Source of the DNA: Purshia tridentata
Taxonomy: Eukaryota > Streptophyta > Magnoliopsida > Rosales > Rosaceae
Assembly (NCBI GenBank): GCA_003254885.1
Contig: QANT01000963.1
Location: 35,870-99,869, forward strand
Direction: 5' to 3'
Length of the DNA stretch: 64,000 bases
The position numbers and the translations under genes are program-made. The notes below the pieces were generated by a model. The model did not search any database. It was not told the origin of the DNA and saw only the letters and a list, made by a program, of their open reading frames with translations. Shown in pieces: positions 10,651 through 23,600 of this stretch (position 1 is its first letter; each line of letters opens with the position of its first letter).

Positions 10651-11801
10651 CAGAGTTATACCTCACCTGTCTGTGTGAAGAAGGATTTCTGTGAGCTCTT
10701 TTTGCAAAATTTCGCCAACCTGAGTTGGATGAATATACTTTACAAGAACCATTTTCAGAGTTATAATTCACCTGTCTGTGTGAAGAAGGATCTATCCGAG
10801 CTCTTTTTGCATAATTTCGCCCCCCTGAATTAGAGTGTCCCCCATTATCATCGTCAGGCAAGCCAAATTCAATGACAAAGATTTGTTCTATTTCATTTCC
10901 CTCAGCTTCATCTTCTTTCAGCCCAAGTTTTGCAGCCAGGAGATGGGCATGTGGATCTCTATTGCTACCATGCAACAAATTGAGAAGCACATTGTGAGAA
11001 TTTAAATAAAACCCATCATGGGGAAATACCTCCATATACAAAGGATCAGCAACACTTTGTTTCTTCGCAACAAAATAAATGTCAGCCGCACAAGTAAACT
11101 AGAAAAAGAAAGAAAAATAGATAACAGTTTTTTCAATCACTAACATTCCTTTAACTTGGGTAAAAATCATGTTTTTAGTAAAAAATTTCACCGCCAATGT
11201 GTGTAGTTGTGACAATTGCTTCTTTGTTGGCAGCTTAGCTTAATTTTCTCATGCATTATCAAATATCTTATGAATATTGGGTTCAAATCGTTTCTTTAAT
11301 GATAAAACAAAAATCGTTTCTTTAATAATAAAACAAAAATCGTTTCTTTGATATAAAAAAAGTCCCTTTAGCATATCGTTTCTTTAGTAAAAAATTTCAC
11401 GCACAACAATGCGTGTGGGTGTGACAACTGCGCGCTTTTTCTTTAGAAGCTTAGTTTAATTTTCTCACGCATTATCACATATATATCTTCTAAATATTGG
11501 GTAAAAATCGTTACTTTCATCAAATATTTCATGCACAATGTGTTTGGGTGTGAAATTTGCTTATTCTGTAGCAGCAAAGCTTAATTTGCTCATGCATTAT
11601 CAAATATCTGATAAATATTAACCTCGTAAATTCGTAATCCAGAGTGGAGTCCAAGCCTTTCGACGATTTGATTCCCCATTCATCGCCCTGACCATCCTGC
11701 CCTCTCCTGCGCGGCCCATCCAACGGTTCTTGGCTCTTCGCGTCATCATCATCATCATCGAGACCTATTGGCTTGTCGTTGAGCTCTTTGCGAATCTTCA
11801 T
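10112..11801 (-). CDS. Chimeric gene: TSSC4-like N-terminus fused to a Ty3/Gypsy retropepsin (possible pseudogene)
   Basis: A probable first exon, 11801-11623, ends in GLDSTLDYE, matching the end of exon 1 of the neighbouring TSSC4-like gene. Its N-terminal part is unrelated and basic. The main exon is open from an acceptor near 11098 to the stop at 10112. It begins with TSSC4-like sequence (YLNSHNVL, AAKLGLKED), then has a 35-codon block present twice (KRARIDPSSHRQV, KRAHRNPSSHRQV). It then switches to retrotransposon sequence: DLEGIETPH, the aspartic-protease catalytic motif ILIDSGSSANVLF, YNIIFGRPG and GEVRGDQLKARECY. These are typical of the protease region of plant Ty3/Gypsy polyproteins. 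The TSSC4 C-terminus is gone. The obvious donor at 11622 leaves two bases and the obvious acceptor is in phase 0, so a frameshift or another acceptor (for example after AAACAAAG near 11056) is needed. The main frame has no stop. Confidence 0.5.
10633..10842 (-). repeat. In-frame 105-bp tandem duplication in the chimeric gene
   Basis: The unit starting CTTTACAAGAACC at 10633 recurs at 10738, a period of 105 bases or 35 codons. Both copies remain open in the coding frame and differ by scattered substitutions. Confidence 0.85.
11177..11630. repeat. Triplicated intron segment next to the first-exon donor
   Basis: Three diverged direct copies begin near 11177, 11386 and 11513. Each runs from an AAAAATTTCA(C/T)GC-like motif through GTGTG...GTGA to CTCA(T/C)GCATTATCA and ATAT. 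The single-copy counterpart is the first 100 bases of the TSSC4-like intron (8798-8893). Copy 1 also contains a roughly 27-bp satellite, AAAACAAAAATCGTTTCTTT, repeated about three times at 11285-11345. Confidence 0.75.
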
Positions 11802-14800
11802 TATTCGTGAAACTACACGATCCTTGGTTGAACGACGCCCCAGAGTGCGTTTTGTTACAGTAAGAGAGTTTTGGTTCTGTACACTGACTGGAGGCCTGTA
11901 TGCATGGGAGGTTATATAAAGTTATAAACCGCCTTCATACTTAGTTCAAGTAATTACTTTAAAATGTGGGCCACATATCTGAGATTCAACTTTCAAGTCA
12001 GACAGTTCTGAGAGTGGATCTAAACCGAATCCGTAGGCCTGGTCCCTTCATTGCAGTCCAGGAACAATAGACTGGTTGGGCCCAAAGACCGTCTTTTGGG
12101 AAACTCAATATAGATGTAAAAGGAAAGGTTTTTTTTTCTTTTTTTTCATCTAGTTTATAAATTAGGCTGATAACCTAGTCTACTTATTACAGAAAATCAC
12201 AGCCCGATCTATTTTAATGAGAAGTGCAAGACACGAAAGCCACCGAGTGCTCTATTGAATCATATTTTTATAGTTGATATTTAAATTAAAATTTAGTATT
12301 TAAAGGTAAATAAGTTTTGATAATTAAAATGAAAAAACATTGAAATTTAGTACTTAAAGTCAATAGATGCATAATAATAATAGCATGTGTTAAATTTTTG
12401 TTATTTTTTACTGATAAGCTCTAGATTATTTTTTCAAATAATTACCGAATTTATGCTGCTTTTCTATACATAGTCGTCAAATGTCTTAATGATTGAACAG
12501 GCTCTTGGTTTAATAATATGATTGCATCTCCTATACAAAGGATTGCTGCAGTATGTTAATGTATTTATTAGGATATCATTATAAGTTAAATGCACATGAT
12601 ATATTTGCTTTTAGGTTCAGGCTGTGGATGCAGTCTTAGGTGCATCCCATATAAACAAAAATGGAGATATAGTCAGCAGTAATGCTTACTAGCCAAGCAG
12701 TGACAACCACTTCAATGAGAATGGGTAGTAGAAATGCTTTATGATCATGAAGTTGAAGCTACCACCATTTGCCTCTCTTTAGGCTCATGTAGTAATATGC
12801 AGTGATCAAACCTGGAAAAAGAGTGGGAAAATTCCACCCACAAATGCAAAATGAGATTTATATTTGAAAAGAGAAACTAAACAATGTTCACAAATGACAT
12901 TCATTTAAGCATAGACAAGTTGCTTAAACTCAACTTTTGCTGTCAAACCTGTAACCTTGTTTTATTTAACATGCACAGTTGGGTTTGAGGGACCATTTTG
13001 TGCATGAATTTGTGTACGACATGTTTTGCGAATATATTCTGTTTGATATATTATGGGAAGCCAAATAGGGCAGGAGAGAATGCGACCTCTAAAAGCTTTG
13101 GTAAGGCCTAATAATAGGGGTCGGTTTTGGAGTTATGCAACGACACTCTTCTTCCAGCTGATTCAATAAAAACATAACGGGCTTCTGAGATGTGGATCGA
13201 TGGGCCTAACTCTTGCTCAAGATGGTCCATGAACGACAAGTGGGATTCTTAGGACCCCATAATGCCATTCTAAAGGGACTCAAGCAGGACCATTATCAAA
13301 AACTTGCACAGACAAATTCATGCCTAGCTACTACCTACCAATTATGTTTATAAAAATAGATGATGTGTAACAAGTTGACAACTACACATTCATACAATGG
13401 CATTTATCATGTTGTAAGTGGTAGAATGAAAATATTACAATTATACTAACACACATTAACAATTAATTATTAGTCGTTTGATGAAATTTAATGAGTCAAT
13501 AAAACTGATTATCTTTAAAGTGTAGAGTTGAGCAACCAGTCCTAATAGCCGTTTGATTAAATCTCATGGTTAATAAGACTGGTTATTTCTGTAATACAAA
13601 GTTTTTAAAGTACAAACTTACACTTCAATAGCAAGATGCATTCAATTTGGTAATAGGGTTTCACTTGTTTTAAGGTGGTCAATTTGGGTTAATATAATTA
13701 ACTGATACAATCTCAATAAAGATATGCAGCCACATTGAAATATTAATTACAGGCTGATTAAGCGGGGACTAATTGTTTAAGTTTAAAAGCAAGTTGTTGA
13801 TGATGATGATCTTCATATATATATGAGAAAAAAGCAAAACAATGTTTCACTTTAGTTCCTTCTTCATATGGGATGTCCCTATCTGTCGGTCCTTTATCTT
13901 TTCTTTTCCTTAGTTTTCTTGATCTCCTTTCTTTTACATATATATCTGTAATTCTTTTACTACAATTTTATTTTAAGCATCGATCTTTTGGCTTTTGAGT
14001 GTACGTCCTCAGTTCTTGGTTGTCACTTAATGCATCGCACGTGTTTAAATTTCAAGGCTGGCTAGCTCCTGCTAACAAATGGAATAAACAAGGATAATTT
14101 ATCGATCATTGCAATATTGTTGCTATAACTTATGAGTAACCAGCAATAAAATTGCTTGCAATTTTGCATGAAATATGGATGTACCAAATTGGCAAATCTT
14201 ATGCTGCAACAAATACGCAGGGAGACAACAGGACACTACTTTGGCAATTCAAATTAAGAAAAATTCTTAATACATAATGTAAACAGAGATTTTTCTTGTA
14301 TGCGGAATTAATGCAAAAATAGAAATAGACAAGACGTAACGTTACGTTTGGTAGCATTACACTACGTTTGGGTAATTCTGCATTTTTGCTTCTGCATTAA
14401 CTTTGCATTTCTTCTCTCGTAAGAGAGAAGTATCTATGTAAATAAAATATTTAGTATGCACTTACGTTTATGAAAAATGCGATGTAATTAATGCGACATG
14501 AGATATGCTCTCACATCCGCATCATTAATTCAATTCAAATATTGTTAAAAGTCTTGAGCAACTTTCCAAACTAGGCCTTACTTACATCAATATAAATTCA
14601 TCAATCATCCATCGGTACTACACTACATGACTATCAGTCTATAAGCCTCTCTCCTCTGCGAACTTTCTGCCTCTGTACCATGCGTGGTACAGAAGATTCG
14701 CTAACAATTGTGTCATATTGCACATGGTTACAGATTCAAATTCTTTATCCAAGAATATGGTAAATAATTGAATTTACAGCCAGTCATTATATAAGTCGGT

Positions 14801-15420
14801 AATTAATCCAAATGCATATACGTACATAAGCTAAATGCTAATTAATATAATTGTACGAAAAGAGGAGCAAGGTAGCTGCATTAATTTCGAGTTGGGATAT
14901 TTTATCGATAAAGTAAAGGCTTGAAGCATATACATATTTTGTAGTAAGAAAAGAATACATAAAAGAATTGCAAGTGGTCAAAAAGTGTAGAATAGGGCAT
15001 AGTCGTTCGCGATCATCAAACAAAATAAAGTAATAAAAGTAGTTCCATCTATCTCCATCAACCTCTCCCTCCTCCTGTTCCTATCTGAATATCGTCATCG
15101 CATTCTTTTACCTTTTTCTTTATTCTTTTTGCGAAGAAAAATGCCACGCCTTGTGAAAAGCAGACATAAACTACATCCACCCGCCCACTGCTTTTCCACA
15201 GTCATGTACAACTACAGCTGCTTATAATTAATTATCTGCTTGAAATGGTAATTGATTGTGATTGTGATACCAATTGTGCAGAAACTAAATAGGTGATGCC
15301 ATTCCTTAATGAGATACATTTTTTAATTATCACGATTAATATATTATAAACCAAACCAAATTAAAGGAAATTAGCGTACAAGCTAATTAATCTTGCAGTC
15401 TCATCTGCAGTTTTATATAT

Positions 15421-15438
15421 GTGTGTGTGTGTGTGTGT
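15421..15438. repeat. (GT)9 microsatellite
   Basis: Nine uninterrupted GT units, preceded by TATAT, in intergenic DNA. Confidence 0.85.
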
Positions 15439-16472
15439 AGCAATGTCATACCTTTTTCTGTACCATCATATTGTCTTTGTTAAAGGTAAAGGCTTCTTCC
15501 TCGCCAGCCAGCTACAAACCCTACAACCTAATAGACTAATAGACTAATGGCTTAAGCTTAACCAACGCTCATGTATTACAGTTTTTTCAAATAAGCTACT
15601 CTGGCAGGTGCAATTCCCATCTTTATTAATTGGTTTGTGCAAGGTTTGGTTTGGACCAATTTTGTTGGATTAAGAGATCAGAGAGCTGTATACTACTTTT
15701 TAATTTTATTTGTTCCAAGGGACATTCCACAATTTGTAGTGCTTTCAGCAATGACATGACTTTCTACCATGAAATTGGCAAGCTAGAATTCACTTTTATT
15801 ATTTAGTATTAATCTGATATGGGAGGAGTTAAATCTTAATAAAGGCTTTAAATATTTATTGGATCTCTCTAGATAATGGCTTTTTTTCGCCACTCTTTAC
15901 ATAATAACTTAAATTTATGATTTTCTGACATGCATAATAAACAAATCATGTAATGCCAAACTCAAGAACTATATTGTATATGAGGAATGCATTTTTATTC
16001 CCTGATGTTCGGTGATAAATTTGGTTCTTAAATAATGGGATTCAAACGCAACGCAATTGATAAACAGATAATTGCAAATCATATGACACAATTAATTAAA
16101 TAGATTGAGTTACAACTACTTAATATTTTGTTGTATTATGTTTAACTTATTATATAAATAAAACAAATAAATTTTTTTATTAATGTGTGCACGTGGTAAG
16201 GAGATTAACAGTTTAACAACATAATAATTACCCTATTTAAATAAATTATCATTTAATTATGACAAAAATAATGAAATAAGAAAAAGTTCATTGATTTTAA
16301 ATAAAAAATTTCAATGTTTTCTCATTTTAACTATCAAAATTTCATGTCATGTCATTTTAAATATTAAATTATAGTTTAAGTACCAACTTTATAATACTTG
16401 ATTCTATTGGATAGCTGATTACCTACACATTTTTTGATACTCGTTTGATACTAAGCTAAAAACTTAGTCATT

Positions 16473-16930
16473 GAAGACATAGTAGAGAGAAAGAGTATGG
16501 AGTGTCGACTGCTATTCTTCGTTTCTCGTATCCTTTAAAGTTAACAATTGTCAAATAGTTTATAGATCTTTGTTTGAAGACAGACTAATCCGACGTGTTC
16601 AAGAAAAAATATAACCCAAAACGGCATAGTTTCAACTTTCACAATTTCACGTTCTTTCCCAATAAGTAAACAAGCAAGTAAATTCCGCAAAAAAAGCCAA
16701 TGAAGACATAGTAGAGAGAAAGAGTATGGAGTGTCTACTGCTATTCTTCGTTTCTCGTATCCTTTAAAGTTAACAATTGTCAGAGAGTCTATAGATCTTT
16801 GTTTGAAGACAGACTAATCCGACGTGTTCAAGAATAAATATAACCCAAAACGGCATAGTTTCAACTTTCACAATTTCACGTTCTTTACCAATAAGTAAAC
16901 AAGCAAGTAAATTCCGCAAAAAAAATAAAA
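16473..16930. repeat. 229-bp tandem duplication upstream of the VAN3-like gene
   Basis: The segment beginning GAAGACATAGTAGAGAGAAA at 16473 is repeated at 16702. The two copies differ at only a handful of positions, so the event is recent. Copy 2 ends in an A-rich stretch. The duplication lies about 0.8-1.2 kb before the start codon. Confidence 0.92.
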
Positions 16931-17568
16931 ATAAAAAAAATAAAAAGAAAAAGAAAGAAAGAGGGAGAAGAGAAGGGCTTTGGGGGAAGGAAGTGTCGTG
17001 TGTGTTAATTTTTCGCATTTACCAAAGAGACTAGACTTGTGTCTGTCTTATTGTCTTACTGTCTCTTATACAGAACATGGTTTCGACATTTTCAGGTTAA
17101 TGAAAATGGCCTAATCGATCCCACATACACACTCAATTCCCAAGACTCAGTCCCATAATTCATAAACATCACCAGCACCACCTCAATCTAATAGTCTAAT
17201 GTTTATTATATGCTCTAAGCTAAGCAAAGGCTCGAAGCCTCATGTAAATGTTTTCTTGCCCTTTCTTTCTTAGGGTTCTCTTCACCTTCTCTCTGTCTTT
17301 CTCTCTCTCTCACTCTTTTTTTGGGTGGGCCAGTTGGGGGCCGTATTGCTACTTCTAGGGTTTTGAAGCTGAAATAAAATAGTAAGAGAAGGAAAAATAG
17401 AAAGAGTTTGGAGCTCAGTAGCTTTGAGTGGGGGTGAAATTTATGCAGCTGGAGTTGATATAGATGCGGTGGTAGTTGGGTTTTGTTTTTTTGGTGTTGG
17501 GGTTTGTTTGGAGGTGATTTCAACTTGCTTTGCTTTATTGGATTTGGTAGATAGGAGTAGAATCTGAA

Positions 17569-17655
17569 ATGTGCAAGATCTCTCCTTTGGTGATGATGAA
17601 CGAGATTGAAGAGCTTCACTCAGCGAAGATGGAGCATTGGTGTAATGCTAATTAA
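17569..17655 (+). other. Upstream open reading frame, 28 codons, in the VAN3-like leader
   Basis: An ATG at 17569 opens a 28-codon frame that ends TAA at 17655, 39 bases before the main start at 17695. It begins MCKISPL. I do not recognise it as a known conserved peptide uORF. It presumes that transcription begins upstream of 17569. Confidence 0.45.
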
Positions 17656-17694
17656 TCGTTGTTGTCAAGTTGAGGATAAATCGCGCTCTCAAAA

Positions 17695-20600
17695 ATGCAT
17701 TTCGCAAAGCTTGACGATTCTCCTATGTTCCGCAAGCAGGTTCTCTCTCTCTGTCTCTGTCTCTGTTGCTTGGATGCTTAACTTTGTTTGCATGGTTCTG
17801 TAAGCGCCTTTTGATTCTATTCAAATGCCTGTTTGTTTGCTGAGAAATTATGGAAGAGAAACGAAAATTTGGAATCTTATAACTGATTGGGGGCTATGAT
17901 TTGTCAACAACGAAATGTAGCATGCGCTGGCAAGAGTTGTATATATTTGACAAATTTAGTTGCATTGGGTACATTCATCGTCTGCCACATTCCTTAAATT
18001 GCTGGATTTGCAAGTTATGTAATTTGGATTACTAGTAACGGTTAAGGGTTTGGGCTTTGAGCAAGTATGAAATGAATTGATTTGGTATATCTGTGTGTGC
18101 GAATTAAAGTTGGAAAAGTTATAGTTTGTTCCAGTATTTCTGAGTTACAAGAGAAACGAAACTTCTTATCAAAAAATTGAATTTCATTCTGATTGGTAAT
18201 TGCTATTACTTTAATTTCATTAACATGTCTCTGTTTATCTATCATTCTTTCAAATATTTCGCAATCTGTAGATAGAGGAGGTAAAATTGCATTTGCAATA
18301 CCTGCAGAGTGCAGAACGATCATTCTAACATTTGAAAAGATGTGTGTGCCTATAGGGCTGGATGATGATGGTGTATGATAGTTCCCCGACTTTTTAATTA
18401 TGCATTTGCCGTGCTCAGAGTTAATATTACTTGAATCTTAAGAGATCAACTTTAGCAAAGTTAAATAGCTCCCCCTTCTCATTCTTATCACATTTACTTT
18501 GTGATAGATGAGATGAACTTACACTGTAATGGTTTAGTATCGAATGCAAAGAGAATGTTGTTATTTCCATTCCCATAGTTGCTTACTAGTTGTATCCATT
18601 ATACATGGGCAATGAACATTTGTTAACAGATATTCATGATGCTATCCATTCTTGTGACTGTGTTCATGACAGTTACTAGTTATGAACTTTTCTGGGTTAT
18701 ATAGTCATTAATGGCTTTTTTTTTGGTGCGGCAGATACAATGCATGGAGGAAAGTGCTGAGTCATTGAGGGAGAGAAGTTTAAAGTTTTACAAAGGATGT
18801 CGAAAATACACGTATGTCTACTATGACACATCTTTTATATTTTTCCATCTACTTCATTCCTGGTCTTTTTTAGCTGCTAGACTTGGACTTTGAGTTTTTG
18901 AGGGAATTAATTAGGTGCCTTTGTTTTTTTTGCTTGCAGTGAAGGACTTGGGGAAGCATATGATGGGGACATTGCATTTGCTAGTGCCTTAGAAACTTTT
19001 GGTGGGGGGCATAATGATCCAATTAGTGTGGCTTTTGGAGGTGAACCAATCTGTCAGCATTCTTTCTTGGAAGTCATCTTACTGGTTATTTATACAGATG
19101 CTAATTGATATATGTCCCCTTCATGTAATCAAAGATCATCAAACATTGATGATTTTCTTTTCTAGCTGCTTCATTGGTGGGTGCATTTATTAAAGTTGTT
19201 GACTTAATTTCTGGGGTCACCAAGTGCACCTAAATTTTTTTTCCATCCTGATCAAATTTGAATATCTAATCTTCTTATTTGACTGGAATGTGCAAGTTCT
19301 TAGCCAAAAGAAGATAAAAAAGGATCTTACAAGCAAGAATTAAGTTTCTTTTTGTTTTTATTAATTGCACTTCTGTCTTCTTCTTAGGCCCTGTTATGAC
19401 CAAATTTACTATCGCATTGAGAGAAATTGGAACATACAAGGAAGTTCTTCGGTCCCAGGTAATAATTTTGATTTTTTTGTAATATACAGGTCAATTCTGT
19501 TGGTGTGAGCTAATTGCTTTCCTAATGTTATCCCAAACACAACACTTTGGCTGCAGTACCCAGAATATTAACTGAATGATACTATCTGAGAAATTTTTGT
19601 CATTAGTTGAAACACTTCTTAATTTAGGCTTCCAAAGAATTCCCTTTTAAAACGTTTGCATCATTCTTTTAAACATTTTTCTTTTGATAGTTTCACTTAT
19701 GCAAAAGGGACTGTAGTTCATAAATATTTTGGTTATTAGTAATACATTGTGGCTTGTGTAGTCACATGAAGTTTTACGTGCGTCCTTTCACATATCAAAT
19801 GTCTTTCATGCTCCTCTTTTTCCAGCTCTCTGTGTTTCCTCGATGGGTTAGTTGTTTATTTCATATCCTGGATATTGTCAAGTAGTTATTTTGAATGACT
19901 TATTTGCCTTTCCCCCTCCAGGTTGAGCATATGCTAAATGACAGATTGTTACAATTTGTAAATCTTGATTTGCATGAGGTCAAGGTATTGTGAAAATTTT
20001 CTGCATTAGACAATCTAAGTGTGTCTCTTTGTTTTTGTCAATATCATCTGTGCCTTATTGTTGAATGGAGTATTGTCTTTGTACAGGAAGCGCGTAAACG
20101 TTTTGACAAGGCTAGCCTTATTTATGACCAGGTGTGTGCTTCAGATCCTAAATTAATAATTTAACCTGGCATGTGATAGATAGTGCAGCTATTTTGACTC
20201 ATTGAGATTAATAAAACAATATGAAATTAATTAAGAGTATTGCGTACTTGTTTGATACTTATTTTATATTACTGCAGGCTCGTGAGAAATTTCTCTCACT
20301 GAGGAAAGGCACAAAGAGTGATGTAGCCACCAGTCTAGAGCAGGTACTATGCGGTGCTATTTCCTTTTCAATCTGTGTTCATATCTATAGTATTGGAAAT
20401 TCACTATTCTTTGAATTCTAATACGGCTAAGAGATATTCCAGGAGCTTCATAATGCAAGGTCTACATTTGAGAAAGCTCGTTTCAATCTGGTAAGCATGT
20501 CTTTCCTGTCCTCTTGGAAATCAATGGTTCCATGGGATTGAGGCCATGGCTTTATGTACCTTTTTATTTTCAGGTGACTGCTATTTCCAATGTTGAAGCA

Positions 20601-23600
20601 AAAAAGAGGTTTGAATTTCTGGAAGCGGTCAGTGGGACAATGGATGCACATCTTCGTTACTTCAAACAGGTGGGTTGAAAGGCAGGTTTTCTGTTCTTTT
20701 CACATGCCTTATCACTTGTATTCTGACCTCAAGCCTTTGTTATGCGTAGGGTTATGAGTTGTTGCATCAAATGGAGCCATATATTAATCAGGTTTGTATA
20801 TATGTGCACGTTAGTATATATTTAAGTCAAATGTAAATCAGGTTGGGGGTTCTTATATTCTTATCTCTTCTTTTCTGTTCATAATGAGAATCATTGAAAA
20901 TGTACCTCTTATTATTCCACAGGTATTGACTTACGCTCAACAGTCAAGAGAAAGGTCCAACTATGAACAGGCAGCTCTTAGTGAGAGGATGCAAGAATAC
21001 AAAAGACAGGTCGATCGAGAGAGTAGGTGGTCTTCCAATGGTTCTAATGGGTCCCCTAATGGAGATGGGATACAAGCCATTGGTAGAAGCTCACATAAAA
21101 TGATAGAGGCAGTTATGCAATCTGCTGCAAAGGGAAAGGTTTCTGAAAGCTTCAATTTTGTTCCCTAATTAGTGCTTGTAATTTACTGACATGATCTATT
21201 TTCCCCTCGTTGCATTTTGATGTTATAGTTGTTTTTGTTCATGTCTATATTTAATACTATAGACAACATTTAACAGTAAGCAATAATCAGGTTCAAACCA
21301 TTAGGCAAGGCTATCTTTCAAAGCGTTCCTCAAACTTGAGGGGTGACTGGAAAAGAAGGTTTTTTGTTCTTGATAGCCGAGGAATGCTCTATTACTATCG
21401 GAAACAGTGCAGCAAATCATCTGTGAGTAATTTTTCAAGAAATAAGTTTGGATGCAGAAGGCTTGAAGTTTTTCCTGGGCTTAAATTTTTGTTCTTGTGT
21501 TTGTCTTTAACTTTAGGGATCTGGTAGCCAACTTTCTGGTCAGAGGAATAGTTCTGAGCTTGGTTCTGGACTTCTGAGTAGGTGGCTTTCTTCTCATTAT
21601 CATGGTGGAGTGCATGATGAGAAATCTGTTGCTCATCACACAGTGAATCTGCTTACATCAACAATCAAAGTTGATGCTGACCAGTCAGATCTGAGGTTTT
21701 GTTTCAGGATCATTTCACCAACCAAGAATTATACTTTGCAGGTTCGATTCAGTGTAGCTGGCGCTTGTGAGCTTCGGTTTAATTCTATGTATTTATGTAT
21801 ATAGTTTCTGAGTGTGTTTTTTTGTTTTGTTTTTGTGATTCTGCCAATACGGTGAATGATTGATGGTTATCGTTATATGGTAGTTCATGCAATGATATTT
21901 ATTTATGCTTGTCAGTGCAGGCAGAGAGTGCACTTGATCAAATGGATTGGATTGAAAAGATAACAGGGGTTATTGCTTCATTACTTAGCTCTCAGGCTCC
22001 TGAGAGGGTAATTATTATGAATTTTTGCATGATTATGTGACGATAAATTTTCATAGTAGCTTTGATGATTTTGGTCCAATTTTATTTCAGTTTCTGCCTA
22101 CTAGTCCCATGGGAAGCCATCGGCGATCTGCCAGTGAGAGTAGTTCATTTGGGAGTTCTGATTTTGATCATACTGCAGTAGAAGAACTTTCATCTGAGAG
22201 GAGCCTTGCTACTGCAAATCATGAACGACCATTGAGAAGTTCGCAACAGCAACGGTCTTCTTTAAAAAGTGAGAAGCCAATTGACATGCTACGACGAGTA
22301 TGTGGGAATGATAAGTGTGCTGATTGTGGTGCCCCTGAGCCAGATTGGGCATCATTAAATCTTGGTGTTCTCGTTTGCATCGAATGTTCTGGTGTTCATC
22401 GTAATCTTGGTGTACATATCTCAAAGGTTAACCATATGATTTTCTTTCTTGGCCTCTTTTACATTTTACAACTGTAAGCTGTGCAATCTTTAAACAAATT
22501 GTTGTGCTGGCATGCCGATCAAATAACTAATTATGTTTTGCCTGTACTTGGTTGCTCAACTCTTGTATATACACAATCTCAACTATTTCTAGTGTAGGAG
22601 TGAAAAAGAACCTTCCTCATATCATTCCCAGTAATGTGCTTTAATTTTTAAATAATAATAATTAGAACATTTTAAGATATTTCCATCTGAGAAATGACTC
22701 TTAAGAATTAAGATAAGATGTAATGTGTAAACTGTCCACTGGTTTGTTTATATGTTTTTGTGGCATTTTCTTTCCTTTAACCATGATTTGTAAGTACAAT
22801 TACAGGAAATTGAATATAATGATGACTTAGTAAAGTAAAAACTGTGATATGCTAGAAATAACTAAATTTTGTTTTGATGAGATGTACTTGCATACTTGTA
22901 TGGTAGATGTAATGTCCTGATTAGAATTTTTTGTTTACAACTGGGTAAAGTGTCCATGGTAATGATATATGTACTGGTTCTACCAAAAATTGATGTATGT
23001 ACTGGTTGCTCATTTCTGAAATCTTGTTCTTGGTGACTTTTTCTGCAGGTAAGGTCTCTTACACTGGACGTCAAAGCATGGGAACCTTCTGTTTTAAATT
23101 TGTTTCAGTCTTTGGGTAATACCTTTGCCAACTCTGTCTGGGAGGAACTTTTGCAATCAAGAAGTGCCTTTCAGGTTGATCTTATATCCACAGGGTAGGG
23201 ATTCGCTTTTACAGTTCTTATGAGTAATGTATATAATTCTTCTTTACTTGACTGTTGTCAGAATTGACTTATGTTCTTCCGGTGAAGGTCATACAAGTCC
23301 GATAAAAAGCAGCTAGTTTTTATCAGCAAACCCAGTCAGTCTGATCCCATATCAGTAAAGGAGAAATTTATTCATGCAAAGGTACGTATAACTAACTGAT
23401 TTACCATGCTACCTGCTACTGGTTGAAAATTTTCAGACCGCTTTAGAATTTGACGTAAATGGATGCTTTGTTTTGATCATAGTATGCAGACAAGCTTTTT
23501 GTTCGGAAGCCAAAAGATGGACAATATACTCATTTAGTGGCACAACAAATTTGGGAGGGTGTTCGAGCTAATGACAAGAAAGCTGTATATCGTCACATTG

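Larger units (their letters stand above)
11802..17694. other. 5.9-kb intergenic region without a recognisable gene
   Basis: I find no exon with a family match on either strand. The region is AT-rich with poly-A/T runs, a (GT)9 microsatellite at 15421-15438 and a 229-bp tandem duplication at 16473-16930. The final 500 bases are CT-rich and look like the promoter and leader of the VAN3-like gene. A strongly diverged pseudogene or non-coding RNA between 12.5 and 13.3 kb cannot be excluded by eye. Confidence 0.5.

Noticed and set aside
12600-12840. Possible pseudogene between 12.6 and 12.85 kb
   Set aside because: Slightly less AT-rich, but every frame has stops and I recognise no family.
14330-14580. 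Possible MITE around the repeated TACGTTTGG motif
   Set aside because: CGTTTGG and CCAAAC ends are suggestive, but I could not match inverted termini or find a target-site duplication.
14838-15023. 61-codon minus-strand frame
   Set aside because: AT-rich composition, no start context or relatives.
17215-17619. 134-codon minus-strand frame
   Set aside because: Translation of a CT-rich leader; Lys/Arg-rich low complexity, antisense to the VAN3-like leader.
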